Shown: positions 25,672 through 35,584, numbered from the stretch's first letter. The stretch: 64,000 nt of DNA from Ferrimonas senticii DSM 18821 (GCF_000422665.1 NZ_AUGM01000008.1:124001-188000); one strand, 5' to 3'. Made by a program: numbers and translations. Notes: a model not told the origin generated them from the sequence alone.

Positions 25672-27599
25672 GCCTATTCCGCCAGCTGATGACCCTCTTT
25701 TTCGGCGCCCTGGTGCTGCTAACGCTGCTGGTGGCTTTGGCGCAGCTGCGCGGTCAACGGGATTTCATTGTTCAACAGCAACATCTGCAACTGTTCGCTG
25801 CCTTGAACAACATCGCCGAAGCCAGCAAGCCACTGATTCAACTAGACGATCAAGTGCAGCTAGAGGTTGCGTTGACCGCATTTTTTAATGCCGGCCAATA
25901 TCGACAATTGATCGTTAAACGGATGGATGGCAGCGTGCTATGGCAAAGTCCAGCGGTCAACTCCCCCGGCAACGCGCCAGCGTGGCTACAACAGTTACGG
26001 CTGTTTGATAGCATCAGCGTCAAGCAGCAGATCGACTTAGAATGGCGGCCGCTAGCAACGGTTGAGCTCAGCGGCGATCAAGGGGTCGCCTACCAATACT
26101 TATGGCAATCGATGCAGTCGCTGCTGTTGGCGTTAGCACTCACTTTGCTGCTGTTTGGGCTGTTGCTGGCTTGGCAGTTAAAGCGGCTGCTGCGACCGCT
26201 GCAAGGGCTCTGTCGCCAAAGCCAGGCATTGACTGAACATCGCCCGCTACCCGCCACCGAAGGTCGCGCCAGCACTCGCGAATTTGCCCAAGTTGAACAG
26301 GCGTTTGCGATTGTTGCTAAGCATTTTAACAAGCTCTTCAAAGAACAGGCGGCCGAGGCCAATCGACTCAAGCAAGATCTGTACACCGATCCACTCACCG
26401 GCATCGGCAACCGCGAACTGATCTGCGCCAGCATTGAACGCTGGTGCAACAATCAAAATTCCGGGGTACTGGGATTGATGACCGTGCCAGCACTGACGCA
26501 ACTAAGTAGCGATCCTGATCGTTACAAACAGACCATCAACGAACTGCAACAGGGGATCAGCAGCGTGTTGCCAGAGGACATAAGCTGCACTCTCGCTCGA
26601 TTAAAAAACAACGAACTGATCCTGCTGCTGACCGACTTTCCCGAAGAGGAGTTGACCGCTGTCAGCAATGCCATCCTCGACCAACTTAATCGGATCAGCG
26701 TCGATCCGTTGGGGTTAGCTACCCCGGAGGCGACGCTGGCGATGCTTTACAGCGATGCCCCCTCGGATCGCAGCGAGATGCTGGCACAAATCGACAAACT
26801 GCATCTGCAAGCCTTAGATAACCCCAATCAGCGGGCACTGGTGGTCAACCACCAACCGCACAGCAGCACCCTTGGCCGCAAACAGTGGTTACAGCGGGTC
26901 GAACAGGCGATCGTCAACCACCAACTGGAATTTGACCAACAAGCTTGCATCAACCTTGATGGCGAACTGCTGCATTTTGAGCTTTTTTGCCAACTTCACG
27001 ACAACGGCCAGTTTTACCCGGCCAGCGCTTTTGTTCCCGCTTTAGAGAGCCTTGGCAAAACCAGCGGCCTAGATCGCTTTGTCATCGAGCAAACCCTTAA
27101 GCATTTAAGCAACAATCCCAATCAGCCACTGGCGCTCAACCTGTGCAGCGCTAGCCTGTGCGACAGCGGCTTTTTACGCTGGTTGCAACGAACCTTAAAA
27201 CGCCACCAGAAGCTGGCCGATAAGTTGCTGTTTGAGATCTCCGAAGCGGCGCTGTATCGCCACCGTGACCAAGCGATTTTGGCCTGCGAACTGCTCGATG
27301 GTACCGGCTTTGGTTTCGGCATTGACCATTTCGGCCGTTACCTGACCACCATCGATTATCTGACCGAGTTGCCGCCGCCCCGTTACGTCAAACTGGATAC
27401 CCTTTACAGCCATGATCTGCACAACGACGATCAGCGCGCCCTGCTGATCTCGCTTTGTCGCACTGCCCACAACCTTAATCTGACCACCATCGCCACCGAC
27501 GTTAAAGATTCACAACAACTGGAGCTGTTCCGCACCTTGCACGTCGATGCGGTGCAAGGCTTGGTCTCCAACACCTGGCTGGAGGTGCAAAAGCTATGA
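25668..27599 (+). CDS. lapD: LapD-type c-di-GMP receptor controlling LapG
   Basis: 643 residues. TM1 (about 7-25) and TM2 (about 150-172) enclose a periplasmic LapD/MoxY-like domain; a HAMP-like linker follows. The cytoplasmic part has a GGDEF-like domain without the GGDEF motif (LTGIGNRELI entry retained, the active loop missing) and an EAL-like domain in which EAL reads FEL; KLLFEISE and DAVQGLVSN remain. So it should bind c-di-GMP without synthesis or hydrolysis, relaying the signal outward to sequester LapG. The start overlaps lapG by ATGA. Confidence 0.93.
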   Translation: MSLFRQLMTLFFGALVLLTLLVALAQLRGQRDFIVQQQHLQLFAALNNIAEASKPLIQLDDQVQLEVALTAFFNAGQYRQLIVKRMDGSVLWQSPAVNSPGNAPAWLQQLRLFDSISVKQQIDLEWRPLATVELSGDQGVAYQYLWQSMQSLLLALALTLLLFGLLLAWQLKRLLRPLQGLCRQSQALTEHRPLPATEGRASTREFAQVEQAFAIVAKHFNKLFKEQAAEANRLKQDLYTDPLTGIGNRELICASIERWCNNQNSGVLGLMTVPALTQLSSDPDRYKQTINELQQGISSVLPEDISCTLARLKNNELILLLTDFPEEELTAVSNAILDQLNRISVDPLGLATPEATLAMLYSDAPSDRSEMLAQIDKLHLQALDNPNQRALVVNHQPHSSTLGRKQWLQRVEQAIVNHQLEFDQQACINLDGELLHFELFCQLHDNGQFYPASAFVPALESLGKTSGLDRFVIEQTLKHLSNNPNQPLALNLCSASLCDSGFLRWLQRTLKRHQKLADKLLFEISEAALYRHRDQAILACELLDGTGFGFGIDHFGRYLTTIDYLTELPPPRYVKLDTLYSHDLHNDDQRALLISLCRTAHNLNLTTIATDVKDSQQLELFRTLHVDAVQGLVSNTWLEVQKL

Positions 27600-29719
27600 C
27601 CGATCCACTGATGCAATGTCTGGTCTACCTCGCCCGCCACCATGGCTTAGCCAACTCTGCCGATGCCCTAAAAGCCGGCTTACCGCTGGCCGATGGCGTA
27701 CTGACCCTGGCGTTACTGCCCAAGGCGGCAGAACGCGCAGGTCTCAGTTGTCGCCGCAGTGACTATTCACTTAAGCAGTTACCACAGAGCGTCTTACCGG
27801 CGCTGCTGCCTCTGACCGATGGCAGCGGTTGCGTGGCGTTAAGCTTTGATGAGCAGCGCCAACAACTGTTGATCGTCGAACCGGACCGCGATCTGAATCA
27901 GCGCTGGGTCGATTTGGATGAACTGGCGGAACACTACCACGGCCAACTGTATCTGTTTAAGCCGCTGTTTCAGCACGATCAGCGCAGCGCCGACTTAGAA
28001 GATCGCAGCCAACACTGGTTTTGGTCGACCTTAAAACGCTCCAGCAGCATCTATCGGGATGTGCTGCTGGCATCGGTGCTGATCAACCTGTTCGCCTTGG
28101 CGGTGCCCCTATTTACCCGCTTGGTGTACGACAAGGTGGTACCCAATTTGGCGTTTGAATCGCTGTGGGTGTTGGCCAGCGCGGTGATTGTGGTGCTGCT
28201 GTTTGATATGGGATTGAAGATGCTGCGCACCCATTTTGTCGATTTGGCCGGCAAAAAATCCGATCTGCTGCTGTCCGCCAAGATTTTCGCCAAAGTGATG
28301 GGGATGCGGATGGAGGCGCGGCCGCCATCGGTCGGCGCTTTTGCACGGCATATGCAGGAGTTCGAGTCGATCCGCGATTTTCTGGCATCAGCCACCATCG
28401 TTACGCTGATTGATGTGCCGTTTGCGCTGCTGTTTTTACTGGTGATCTACCTAATGGCCGGACCGCTGGTGTTGGTACCAATCGTAATCGTCACCTTGCT
28501 GCTGATCCAAAGCGCGCTGCTGCAAAGCAAACTGCGACAAAGCATCGAACAGGGATCGAAACTGGCCAGTCAAAAGCACGCGACCTTAATCGAAGCGCTA
28601 AGCGGCATCGAAACCTTGAAACGTTTTGGTGCCCAAGGGCAGATGCAATATCGCTGGGAACAAGCGGTAGCGCACATGAGTTTTTGGGGACTGAAAAGCA
28701 AACGGCTAACCGACTGGGTGCAGAACAGCGCGGGCAGTGGCCAGCAACTGGCGTCGGTGCTGATGATCATCGCCGGGGTCTATCTGATCGCCCAAGGCCA
28801 GCTCACCATGGGCGGATTGATTGCCGCCTCGATGATCAGTGGTAAAGCGATTGGGCCACTGCTGCAGTTGTCGAGCTTATCGATGCGTTACAACCAAGCT
28901 CGCAGCGCCTACCAGATCGTGGCACAGCTAATGACCCTACCGGACGAACAGCCGGAGCAAAAACGCTATCTGCATCGGCCGTTGTTGCAGGGGAAGTTGC
29001 AATTCGATGAGGTTGCCTTTGGTTACCCAGGCAGCGACAAAGCGGCGGTCAAGGGCCTTAACTTCACCATCAACCCCGGTGAAAAAGTGGCGATCATCGG
29101 TCGCATCGGCTCTGGCAAAACCACGGTAGAACGGCTGCTGCTTGGTCTGTACCAGCCAAGCCAAGGCCATATTCGCATCGACGACACCGACATCAGCCAA
29201 CTGCACCCCAATGATCTGCGCCGCAGCATCGCCAGCGTCCCGCAAGATCCAGGGCTGTTTTACGGCAGCATCCGCGACAACATCATTTTAGGTCGCCCCC
29301 ACAGCGACGACCGAGCAGTGCTGCGCGCCGCCCAGCGAGCCGGCGTCAGTGAGTTTGCCAACCTCGATCCGGCCGGGCTGGATCGCCAAGTCGGCGAGGC
29401 TGGCCAGCAACTCTCTGGCGGCCAACGGCAAGCGATCGCCATCGCTCGGGCGCTGCTGACCGATCCACCGGTGTTGCTGATGGATGAGCCCACCAGCGCC
29501 ATGGACAACCGCAGCGAAGCCGCCATCAAGCAGCAATTACAGCAACTGGCGCCAGAGCAAACCTTGCTGCTGATCACCCATAAGATCGCCATGTTGGAGG
29601 TCGCTGAACGGATTATCGTGATGGACAACGGCCGCATCGTCAGTGACGGCCCCCGCGAGCAGGTGCTGGCGCAGCTTAAGGCCGGTAAAGTCAGAGCGCC
29701 GCTAACTCGGGTAAGTTAA
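27596..29719 (+). CDS. lapB: Type I secretion ABC transporter ATPase/permease
   Basis: 707 residues. N-terminal C39-like domain without the catalytic Cys (LVYLARHHGLANSADALKAG), as in adhesin exporters that retain their substrate; six-helix membrane domain (about 150-420); ABC domain with Walker A GRIGSGKTTVERLLLG near 502, LSGGQ near 606, and Walker B VLLMDEPTSAMDNRSE. It energises export of the LapA-like adhesin with LapC and LapE. It overlaps lapD by ATGA. In the Shewanella bpf locus the ATPase gene precedes the HlyD gene, so here it has moved to the operon end. Confidence 0.95.
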   Translation: MTDPLMQCLVYLARHHGLANSADALKAGLPLADGVLTLALLPKAAERAGLSCRRSDYSLKQLPQSVLPALLPLTDGSGCVALSFDEQRQQLLIVEPDRDLNQRWVDLDELAEHYHGQLYLFKPLFQHDQRSADLEDRSQHWFWSTLKRSSSIYRDVLLASVLINLFALAVPLFTRLVYDKVVPNLAFESLWVLASAVIVVLLFDMGLKMLRTHFVDLAGKKSDLLLSAKIFAKVMGMRMEARPPSVGAFARHMQEFESIRDFLASATIVTLIDVPFALLFLLVIYLMAGPLVLVPIVIVTLLLIQSALLQSKLRQSIEQGSKLASQKHATLIEALSGIETLKRFGAQGQMQYRWEQAVAHMSFWGLKSKRLTDWVQNSAGSGQQLASVLMIIAGVYLIAQGQLTMGGLIAASMISGKAIGPLLQLSSLSMRYNQARSAYQIVAQLMTLPDEQPEQKRYLHRPLLQGKLQFDEVAFGYPGSDKAAVKGLNFTINPGEKVAIIGRIGSGKTTVERLLLGLYQPSQGHIRIDDTDISQLHPNDLRRSIASVPQDPGLFYGSIRDNIILGRPHSDDRAVLRAAQRAGVSEFANLDPAGLDRQVGEAGQQLSGGQRQAIAIARALLTDPPVLLMDEPTSAMDNRSEAAIKQQLQQLAPEQTLLLITHKIAMLEVAERIIVMDNGRIVSDGPREQVLAQLKAGKVRAPLTRVS

Positions 29720-29750
29720 CGGCGTGAACGGTTTTACTTAGAAAGGCGAC

Positions 29751-30305
29751 TTAAAAAGACGCCGGTAAGTGGTAGTGCGCCTCCACCCCTTTAAAGAATT
29801 TCTGCAGGCCAGCAGATGACGCGATCGATTTTTCAAAATCGCCCCACGGCGCCAACTCGGACTTATCCACTTGGCCGTTCTTGATGGCATGGTAGAAGTA
29901 GACCATGCCGGAAGCGCGCCAGTTCAAAGCGCAGTGCACCAGCACATCTTTTTCGGTGGCATTAAGGCGATCCATCACCCCGATAAAATGCTCCATGGTG
30001 GCAACCGGGTTTTCGCTATCAAATGGCACGGTGATGTGCATCATTCCCGCCTTGCGGGCAGCGATGGGATCGGCAATAAAACCATTGTCTTTGTCCCACT
30101 GACTGTCGTGCGGGATAACGTTGATCACCACATCCACTCCAGCGGTCGCCAACGGCGCATAGTCCTCTGACTTAGGCGCGCCGGCGCTGATCAGATGGCT
30201 GTTGTGTTGATACAGCCCGGCCACCTCCGGCAATTTATCGTTGGCGATGTCGGCAACGCTGCTGGCAGCAAATAGGGTAAGCGTGGTGGCAAGAATCGAT
30301 TTCAT
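29751..30305 (-). CDS. Periplasmic phosphatase-like protein (DSP/PTP fold)
   Basis: 184 residues with a signal peptide (LATTLTLFAASSVADI). The P-loop reads VHCALNWRASGMVYFY, a Cys with only four residues before the Arg rather than the canonical CX5R; a similar CX4R form appears in a group annotated as protein tyrosine phosphatase-like or beta-lactamase hydrolase-like. An upstream Asp-containing strand (VINVIPHDSQWDKDNG) may supply the general acid. The substrate is unknown. It converges with the lap operon. Confidence 0.7.
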   Translation of the reverse strand: MKSILATTLTLFAASSVADIANDKLPEVAGLYQHNSHLISAGAPKSEDYAPLATAGVDVVINVIPHDSQWDKDNGFIADPIAARKAGMMHITVPFDSENPVATMEHFIGVMDRLNATEKDVLVHCALNWRASGMVYFYHAIKNGQVDKSELAPWGDFEKSIASSAGLQKFFKGVEAHYHLPASF

Positions 30306-30430
30306 GATGTTGTCCTTTGATTAAACTCGGGCGCAGCTTAGAGCATCTAATCTTGGCCGATAAGAGACAATCTCTGTGGTTTGTCTCAACGATAGCAATC
30401 AACAAAAAGGTCACGATTTTGACCCTCTAG

Positions 30431-30991
30431 CTATTGCTGCAATGACTCCAACAACATCGCTCGGGTATAACGCTGCAGTAATTGCGCCTTTTGCGTTGCC
30501 GCTTGCGGCGACGGCATTTGGTTCACCTGCATCATGTAATCCATGTACATCACACTTAAGTAGCTGGCCACATCACTGACCGGATCACGCCACTGCGGCT
30601 CGCTAAACGCCTGTTGCAAACGAGCGGCGATGGCATTAGCAAATGCCTGATTAAGCATCCGCGTTGCCAATGGCCAATCGCTGCCAAGTTGATAGGCGGT
30701 GGTACTACGACGCGCGCCCTTCTTGGCCGCTTGCAGGCTCAGCCGGATCAGCGATGACGGCGGCTGCAGTGATAGCCAATCTTCAGCCTGTTGAAAATCC
30801 GCCAGCATCGCCGCAATCAGCCCTTGATGCATCTCGATAAACAGATCCAGCTTGCGCTGATAATGGCGATAGAAGGTCGCTTTGCTGACCTGAGCTTGAG
30901 CTAAAATCTGGCCGACGGTGATATCAAGGTAATCTTGCTCTGCGAGCAATTGGCGAAACGCCAAGTTCAGACGAGTACGAGCCAAGCTCAT
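30431..30991 (-). CDS. TetR-family transcriptional regulator
   Basis: 186 residues. The DNA-binding domain reads LNLAFRQLLAEQDYLDITVG, ILAQAQVSKATFYRHYQRKL, the classic TetR helix-turn-helix with the FYRHY signature. The C-terminal ligand domain is not diagnostic. ATG 30991 begins the canonical N-terminus. It lies between two same-strand genes but is separated from both by over 100 bases, so its target is uncertain; the phosphatase-like gene downstream is a candidate. Confidence 0.9.
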   Translation of the reverse strand: MSLARTRLNLAFRQLLAEQDYLDITVGQILAQAQVSKATFYRHYQRKLDLFIEMHQGLIAAMLADFQQAEDWLSLQPPSSLIRLSLQAAKKGARRSTTAYQLGSDWPLATRMLNQAFANAIAARLQQAFSEPQWRDPVSDVASYLSVMYMDYMMQVNQMPSPQAATQKAQLLQRYTRAMLLESLQQ

Positions 30992-31104
30992 GGTAATTCC
31001 GTTCAAACACAAACAACCGATAGAGCCAATTTAAGTAAACAGGTTCCATTGACGCTGCAGAACCATGAGCCATCTCTTGTTTTCATCAGCCGAATATACA
31101 AAAA

Positions 31105-31123
31105 AGCCCCTAGCAGAGGGGCT
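31105..31123 (-). terminator. Terminator of the polyferredoxin gene
   Basis: AGCCCCT (31105-31111) pairs with AGGGGCT (31117-31123); on the minus strand it is followed by TTTTTTGT. Confidence 0.75.
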
Positions 31124-31154
31124 CTCACAAATTACGCAGCAACCAACAGTCGAC

Positions 31155-32474
31155 CTAAAACATCGGCAGCTGCTGTAAATGACGCCACAGTTTGATCCGC
31201 AATTCATCACTCAGTTCACTTTGCCATAAGCCCAAACTGTGCAATACCAGCGGCACCACAAACAGCAAGCCAATCAGGATCAGCAGCATCGCCCGTGGAG
31301 TTAATGGCGCATAGCGTTGCGGCAAGCTCACCGCCAAGCCCCCTTTGGCAGGACAAGCGGCGACGCAGCGCTGGCAGCTGTTGCACTCATCACTCCAGAC
31401 GGTGCGCTGCTGATGGACGCGGATCCGCGATGGGCAGGCTTGGCTGCACTTTTGGCAATCCAACTGCTTACTATCACGCAAACAATGGCTGCAATCCCGT
31501 CGCACTTTATAAGGACTGGCGGTGCCCGCAACCGCCATCAGCGCCCCAAATGGACACAGGTAGCGGCACAAACTGCCCCGCAGCAATGCCATCAGCAGCA
31601 ATACCACCGCCAAACCAATCAGGGTTTTGTCGCTGGGCTGAATAAACAGCGCGAACATCTTCAGATCGGCAGCCTTGTGGTAATAGCCCGCTAAGTAACG
31701 GGCTAGCATATTATCCGGCAAGCCATTAAGGGCCATATTGACCGCCCGAAACAGCAGATAGTATTTGATTAATCGCAACGTCCAATCGAGGCCGATAACG
31801 CCGACACGAGCCCCTTGCTGCAACCACTTTGGCCAGCGACTCTGTTGTCGCTGCCAACGCTGCTGCCATTCGAAACGCCACAACTTGCGCCGCAGTTGAT
31901 ACCACTGCTCGCCAAACCAGCCCAGCGGACAAGCCCAACCGCAAAAGCTGCGCTTGACCACCAAGCTCAAGCCAAATGCCAGCAACAACATCACCAGCGC
32001 CGCCGGATGATTGCTATCCCAAATGCCTAAGGCCGCCCACCCTTTCAGTTGCAATAGGGCTGCCAGAGGCAGAAAACCATCAACCACATCAGGGCGGGCG
32101 ACAGTGACCTCGCCCTGTTGCAGTTGCCAGACGAACAGCACGTATTGCAGTGCCGCAAGGCCAAACGCCAAGGCCAGTACCAATTGACTGTAGTGGCGGT
32201 ATTGCCGCCAATGGCGGGCTTTATGCGCCGGCCCTTGCAGCTTCGACAGCAGCGCCGGAATAGGCAGATAATCCACCGCAATCAGGGCGATACAGAGCAA
32301 CAACAGGGTGCCCCACAGCCACGGTGACAAGGTTAAGCCAATCGCAATTAAGCCCAGCCCCAAGGTGGCCGCAGCCCCGTAGCGTCGCTGACCACTGAAC
32401 AGCGCCCACAGTCCCACCAGCAGCGCCATCAGCAGTGCCAAGCTCTCTGCCGCACTGAGCGTCGTTAACCACAT
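31155..32474 (-). CDS. Membrane-bound 4Fe-4S polyferredoxin (NapH/NosR/CcoG-like)
   Basis: 439 residues, roughly seven membrane helices. Two Cys motifs of the NapH type sit at helix ends: KRSFCGWACPLGWFGEQWYQ and LCRYLCPFGALMAV. Two ferredoxin-like clusters follow: CSHCLRDSKQLDCQKCSQACP and ECNSCQRCVAACPAKGG. Such proteins carry electrons from quinol across the membrane to periplasmic reductases or act in metal reduction. No terminal reductase gene adjoins it, and the partner is not known. Confidence 0.85.
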   Translation of the reverse strand: MWLTTLSAAESLALLMALLVGLWALFSGQRRYGAAATLGLGLIAIGLTLSPWLWGTLLLLCIALIAVDYLPIPALLSKLQGPAHKARHWRQYRHYSQLVLALAFGLAALQYVLFVWQLQQGEVTVARPDVVDGFLPLAALLQLKGWAALGIWDSNHPAALVMLLLAFGLSLVVKRSFCGWACPLGWFGEQWYQLRRKLWRFEWQQRWQRQQSRWPKWLQQGARVGVIGLDWTLRLIKYYLLFRAVNMALNGLPDNMLARYLAGYYHKAADLKMFALFIQPSDKTLIGLAVVLLLMALLRGSLCRYLCPFGALMAVAGTASPYKVRRDCSHCLRDSKQLDCQKCSQACPSRIRVHQQRTVWSDECNSCQRCVAACPAKGGLAVSLPQRYAPLTPRAMLLILIGLLFVVPLVLHSLGLWQSELSDELRIKLWRHLQQLPMF

Positions 32475-32602
32475 CGTTTGTTTTCCCTATTGGTTGAAAT
32501 CCCCCTGACGCTAACGGTTTTAGCAACCGCCACCGAGAGACAGATCGGGGTTGGTGTCCCATCAACCAAGATGCAATGGCAAAACTGCGATCGAGTTGGA
32601 AT

Positions 32603-33004
32603 TTATCGCTTCACAAACACCCAGCGGCTGCTAAGCCACCAGTTACTGACCATCCCCGCCAGCACCCCCAAAATCAGCGCCAATTGCAGCGCCAACCAAT
32701 GATCGCCGCCCAGTGTCGCCAGTAAGGTAAATACCGTCAGATTGGGTAGGCAAGAACACAGTACGGTTATCGCATAACGTCCGGCCTGCTGCTGCCAGCG
32801 CTCGGCATCCGCAGCAAAGGTCAGCAGTCGGTTACCGATAAAGGTGGTGAGCGCTGCCGCGACAAAAGCGACCACACGACAGCTTAACGGTGGCCAGCCT
32901 AGATGCAGTAGGGCATTAAACAACAGCCAGTCAACACCAAAGCCGCAGCAGCCAATTACGGCAAACTGCAGCTTGGCATGCCAGCGCGGCGTGATCGCAT
33001 TCAT
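32603..33004 (-). CDS. GtrA-family small membrane protein
   Basis: 133 residues with four membrane helices and the GtrA motif: FAVIGCCGFGVDWLLFNALL, then AFVAAALTTFIGNRLLTF and NWWLSSRWVF. GtrA-like proteins are thought to flip polyprenyl-phosphate-linked sugars across the inner membrane. It overlaps the upstream glycosyltransferase by ATGA and is the last gene of the three-gene operon. Confidence 0.9.
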   Translation of the reverse strand: MNAITPRWHAKLQFAVIGCCGFGVDWLLFNALLHLGWPPLSCRVVAFVAAALTTFIGNRLLTFAADAERWQQQAGRYAITVLCSCLPNLTVFTLLATLGGDHWLALQLALILGVLAGMVSNWWLSSRWVFVKR

Positions 33005-34404
33005 GGCGTTGCCACTTCGCCACACAACAGCAATGAGCGGCGACTGCCAATCTTAACCGTACTGCAGTTATCGGTTAGGCTGCGCGGCAATCGATCCAAC
33101 TGACGATTACGGCCAACCAGATAAAATGGCTTAGCTGGCAGCGCCGCTAAGGCCCGTGGCTCTGTTGGCAGCAACTGAGCTTTACCCGCCGAATAAAACT
33201 GCCCGGAAAAGGTCACTTCATCGAAATAGTACAGTGGCGTAACATCCACCAATTCCGCGCTGCGATGACTCAGCAACGCTTTATCACTGCGCTCTTCCGC
33301 GGTTTGCAGCCACAATACCGCAATCGCAATCACCAGCAGCAGCGGTGTTGTCAGGGCCACTTTGCCAAACCAGCGCTGTCGCGCTGGGGTCAGTGCCGCC
33401 GCTATCAGCAGTGCCATGGCAGGGATCCCCGGCAGCACATAGGCAGGCAGAATGTTGCCAGCAAGGGTAAACAGCAGCATTGGCGCCAACATCCAACACA
33501 GCGCCAGCGCTTGCCAATCACTCATGGTGCCACGACGATGACGCCACCCCAGCCACAGTAACAAAGGCGACCAAGGCAACGCCGCCAACATAAAGTAGAT
33601 CCAGATGGTGCCGCGGGTTTGGTCGTGGGCACTGCCATACAGATCCCCCTGCCAACCGGAATCAACAAAGCGCAGGAAGTGCTCGCCCACTAAGAAGTAC
33701 TGCAAAAAGCCAGGGGTCGCTTGCTCAGCCAGCCAATACCACGGTGCCGTCAGCAGCAACATCAACCCCAGGCCACTGAGCAGCGGCAACCGTTGCCACA
33801 ACTGCTGTACACCACGGAACAGGCCATGTTGCCAAACTAGCCACGGCAGCAATGCCAAGCCCATCAGCACAATTACCAGTGGCCCTTTGGCCAGCAAGCC
33901 GATAGCCAAACCGGCAAAGCCGGCGTAACTCCACCCTTTGCTACCATGCCAGCCGCAGTAAAAACCGACCATCGCTAGGGTTAACCCTAAGGTCAGCAGC
34001 ATATCGGTCATCACCGCCCCAGCGGCGATCGAGAACACCACCGTAGTGCTTAACACCATCACCGTTGCGCTGGCGGATACCGCCAATTTACGGGCAAACC
34101 ACGCCATCAACGCCAGCGTCAGCAGCGCTGCCAGAAAGTGCGGCAAACGTACCGCCAGCTCATTAACCCCAAACAGTTCAATGCCGGCAGCACTGGCCCA
34201 AGTGTGCAGCGGCGGCTTGCCCCAAAACGGCACGCCGTAATCAAACATCGGCGTTAACCAGTTACCGGTTTCTGCCATGATCCGCGCCATATTGCCGTAG
34301 CGCGCTTCGGTGGTATCCATCAACGGATACAACGGCAAACTGACTAACCGCACCAACAAAGCCAGCGCCGCAATCACGCCAAAACGTTGCCAAAACCCTT
34401 TCAT
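33001..34404 (-). CDS. GT39/ArnT-like membrane glycosyltransferase
   Basis: 467 residues with about twelve membrane helices. The first periplasmic loop carries the catalytic acidic motif (YPLMDTTEARYGNMARIMAE, TTEAR as in ArnT DxTEARY) and later WGKPPLHTW and HFLRF. These enzymes transfer a sugar from undecaprenyl phosphate to lipid A or protein. With the GT2 and GtrA genes on either side it makes a complete undecaprenyl-phosphate sugar module, so a lipid A or LPS modification is likely; the sugar is not predictable. Confidence 0.88.
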   Translation of the reverse strand: MKGFWQRFGVIAALALLVRLVSLPLYPLMDTTEARYGNMARIMAETGNWLTPMFDYGVPFWGKPPLHTWASAAGIELFGVNELAVRLPHFLAALLTLALMAWFARKLAVSASATVMVLSTTVVFSIAAGAVMTDMLLTLGLTLAMVGFYCGWHGSKGWSYAGFAGLAIGLLAKGPLVIVLMGLALLPWLVWQHGLFRGVQQLWQRLPLLSGLGLMLLLTAPWYWLAEQATPGFLQYFLVGEHFLRFVDSGWQGDLYGSAHDQTRGTIWIYFMLAALPWSPLLLWLGWRHRRGTMSDWQALALCWMLAPMLLFTLAGNILPAYVLPGIPAMALLIAAALTPARQRWFGKVALTTPLLLVIAIAVLWLQTAEERSDKALLSHRSAELVDVTPLYYFDEVTFSGQFYSAGKAQLLPTEPRALAALPAKPFYLVGRNRQLDRLPRSLTDNCSTVKIGSRRSLLLCGEVATP

Positions 34405-35435
34405 CGTAATGCTCGCTCTCGTGCCGCCAGACTGGCCGGAATGTGATTCACTTGTTGCACCAAGTAACTTGGCCGCCCTTTGACTTCAATAAAAACCCGG
34501 CCAAGGTATTCCCCAAGGATCCCGATCGCCAACAACTGCATACCGCCGAGGCCCAGCATCACCACCATCATGGTTGGATACCCTTGCAGCACCTCGCCCC
34601 ACACGGCGGTCTTTAACATCACCCATAGGCCATAGCTGAAAGCCCAAGCGGCGCACAAGCTGCCAACCAGCGTCGCCAAGCGCAGCGGTTTAATACTGAA
34701 GGCGGTGATGCCATCGATGGCCAAACCGAACAACTTGAAGTAGTTCCACTTGGTCTCACCAGCCAGTCGCGGATCGCGATCAAAGTCGAGGGTAATGGTG
34801 TTGAACCCCGGCCAGTTAAATAGCCCCTTCATGTAGCGATTGCGCTCCGGCAGCTCATTGATGTGATCCACCACTTGGCGGCTAAGCAAGCGAAAATCAC
34901 CAACATTCTCTGGAATCGGTTGGTCACTCAACCAGTTTAAGACTCGATAAAATGCCGCCGCACTTTGCCGCTTGAGCCAGCTTTCACCGTGGCGCTGACG
35001 GCGGCGCATATTGACCACGTCATAGCCTTGGCGCCACTGCGCCAACATGCTGGGGATCAGTTCTGGCGGGTCCTGCAGATCCGCATCCAGCAGCACCACT
35101 GCCGCGCCATTAGCGTGCTTTAAACCAGCGCTGGTGGCCGCCTCTTTACCGAAGTTGCGCGACAGTCCCAGCACCAGCAGATCCGAACTGCCGGCATCAA
35201 ATGCTTGCGCCAACGCCAAGGTGTTGTCGCTGGAGCCATCGTCCACCAAGACGATCTCGCAGCGCTCTGGCAGCGCATCCAATACCGCCGTCAAGCGCCG
35301 CTGCAATTGGGGTAACACCGCTTGTTCGTTGTACATCGGCACAATCACCGACAGGATCACTGGTGGTTTGGGGGGCGGGCTCACCGCTTTTAACGCCAAC
35401 ATCGCTGCACTCTCATTCGGATTTAATGGCGCCAT
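34401..35435 (-). CDS. Family 2 glycosyltransferase (undecaprenyl-phosphate sugar transferase)
   Basis: 344 residues. GT-A domain with SVIVPMYNEQAVLPQLQRRL, VLVDDGSSDNT, the DADLQDPPELIP metal/nucleotide motif and FRLLSRQVVDHINELPERNR, followed by two C-terminal membrane helices (about 235-260 and 275-300), as in GtrB/ArnC-like enzymes that charge undecaprenyl phosphate with a sugar. It begins the operon and overlaps the next gene by ATGA. Start could be ATG 35435 or 35402; the latter has a GAGAG nearby. Divergent from the response regulator gene. Confidence 0.9.
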   Translation of the reverse strand: MAPLNPNESAAMLALKAVSPPPKPPVILSVIVPMYNEQAVLPQLQRRLTAVLDALPERCEIVLVDDGSSDNTLALAQAFDAGSSDLLVLGLSRNFGKEAATSAGLKHANGAAVVLLDADLQDPPELIPSMLAQWRQGYDVVNMRRRQRHGESWLKRQSAAAFYRVLNWLSDQPIPENVGDFRLLSRQVVDHINELPERNRYMKGLFNWPGFNTITLDFDRDPRLAGETKWNYFKLFGLAIDGITAFSIKPLRLATLVGSLCAAWAFSYGLWVMLKTAVWGEVLQGYPTMMVVMLGLGGMQLLAIGILGEYLGRVFIEVKGRPSYLVQQVNHIPASLAARERALR

Positions 35436-35584
35436 TATCGAAACCGGTTGTGAAATCCCTGTGCTTCACAACTTGTTCACGGTTGGGACTGCGGCTCAGA
35501 GGCAGTACACTGGCATCACTGCTAAGCGCGTTTTGAGCTTTTTTTCACGCCAGTAATGGCATCTTGAACGGCCGAGTCCTGACC

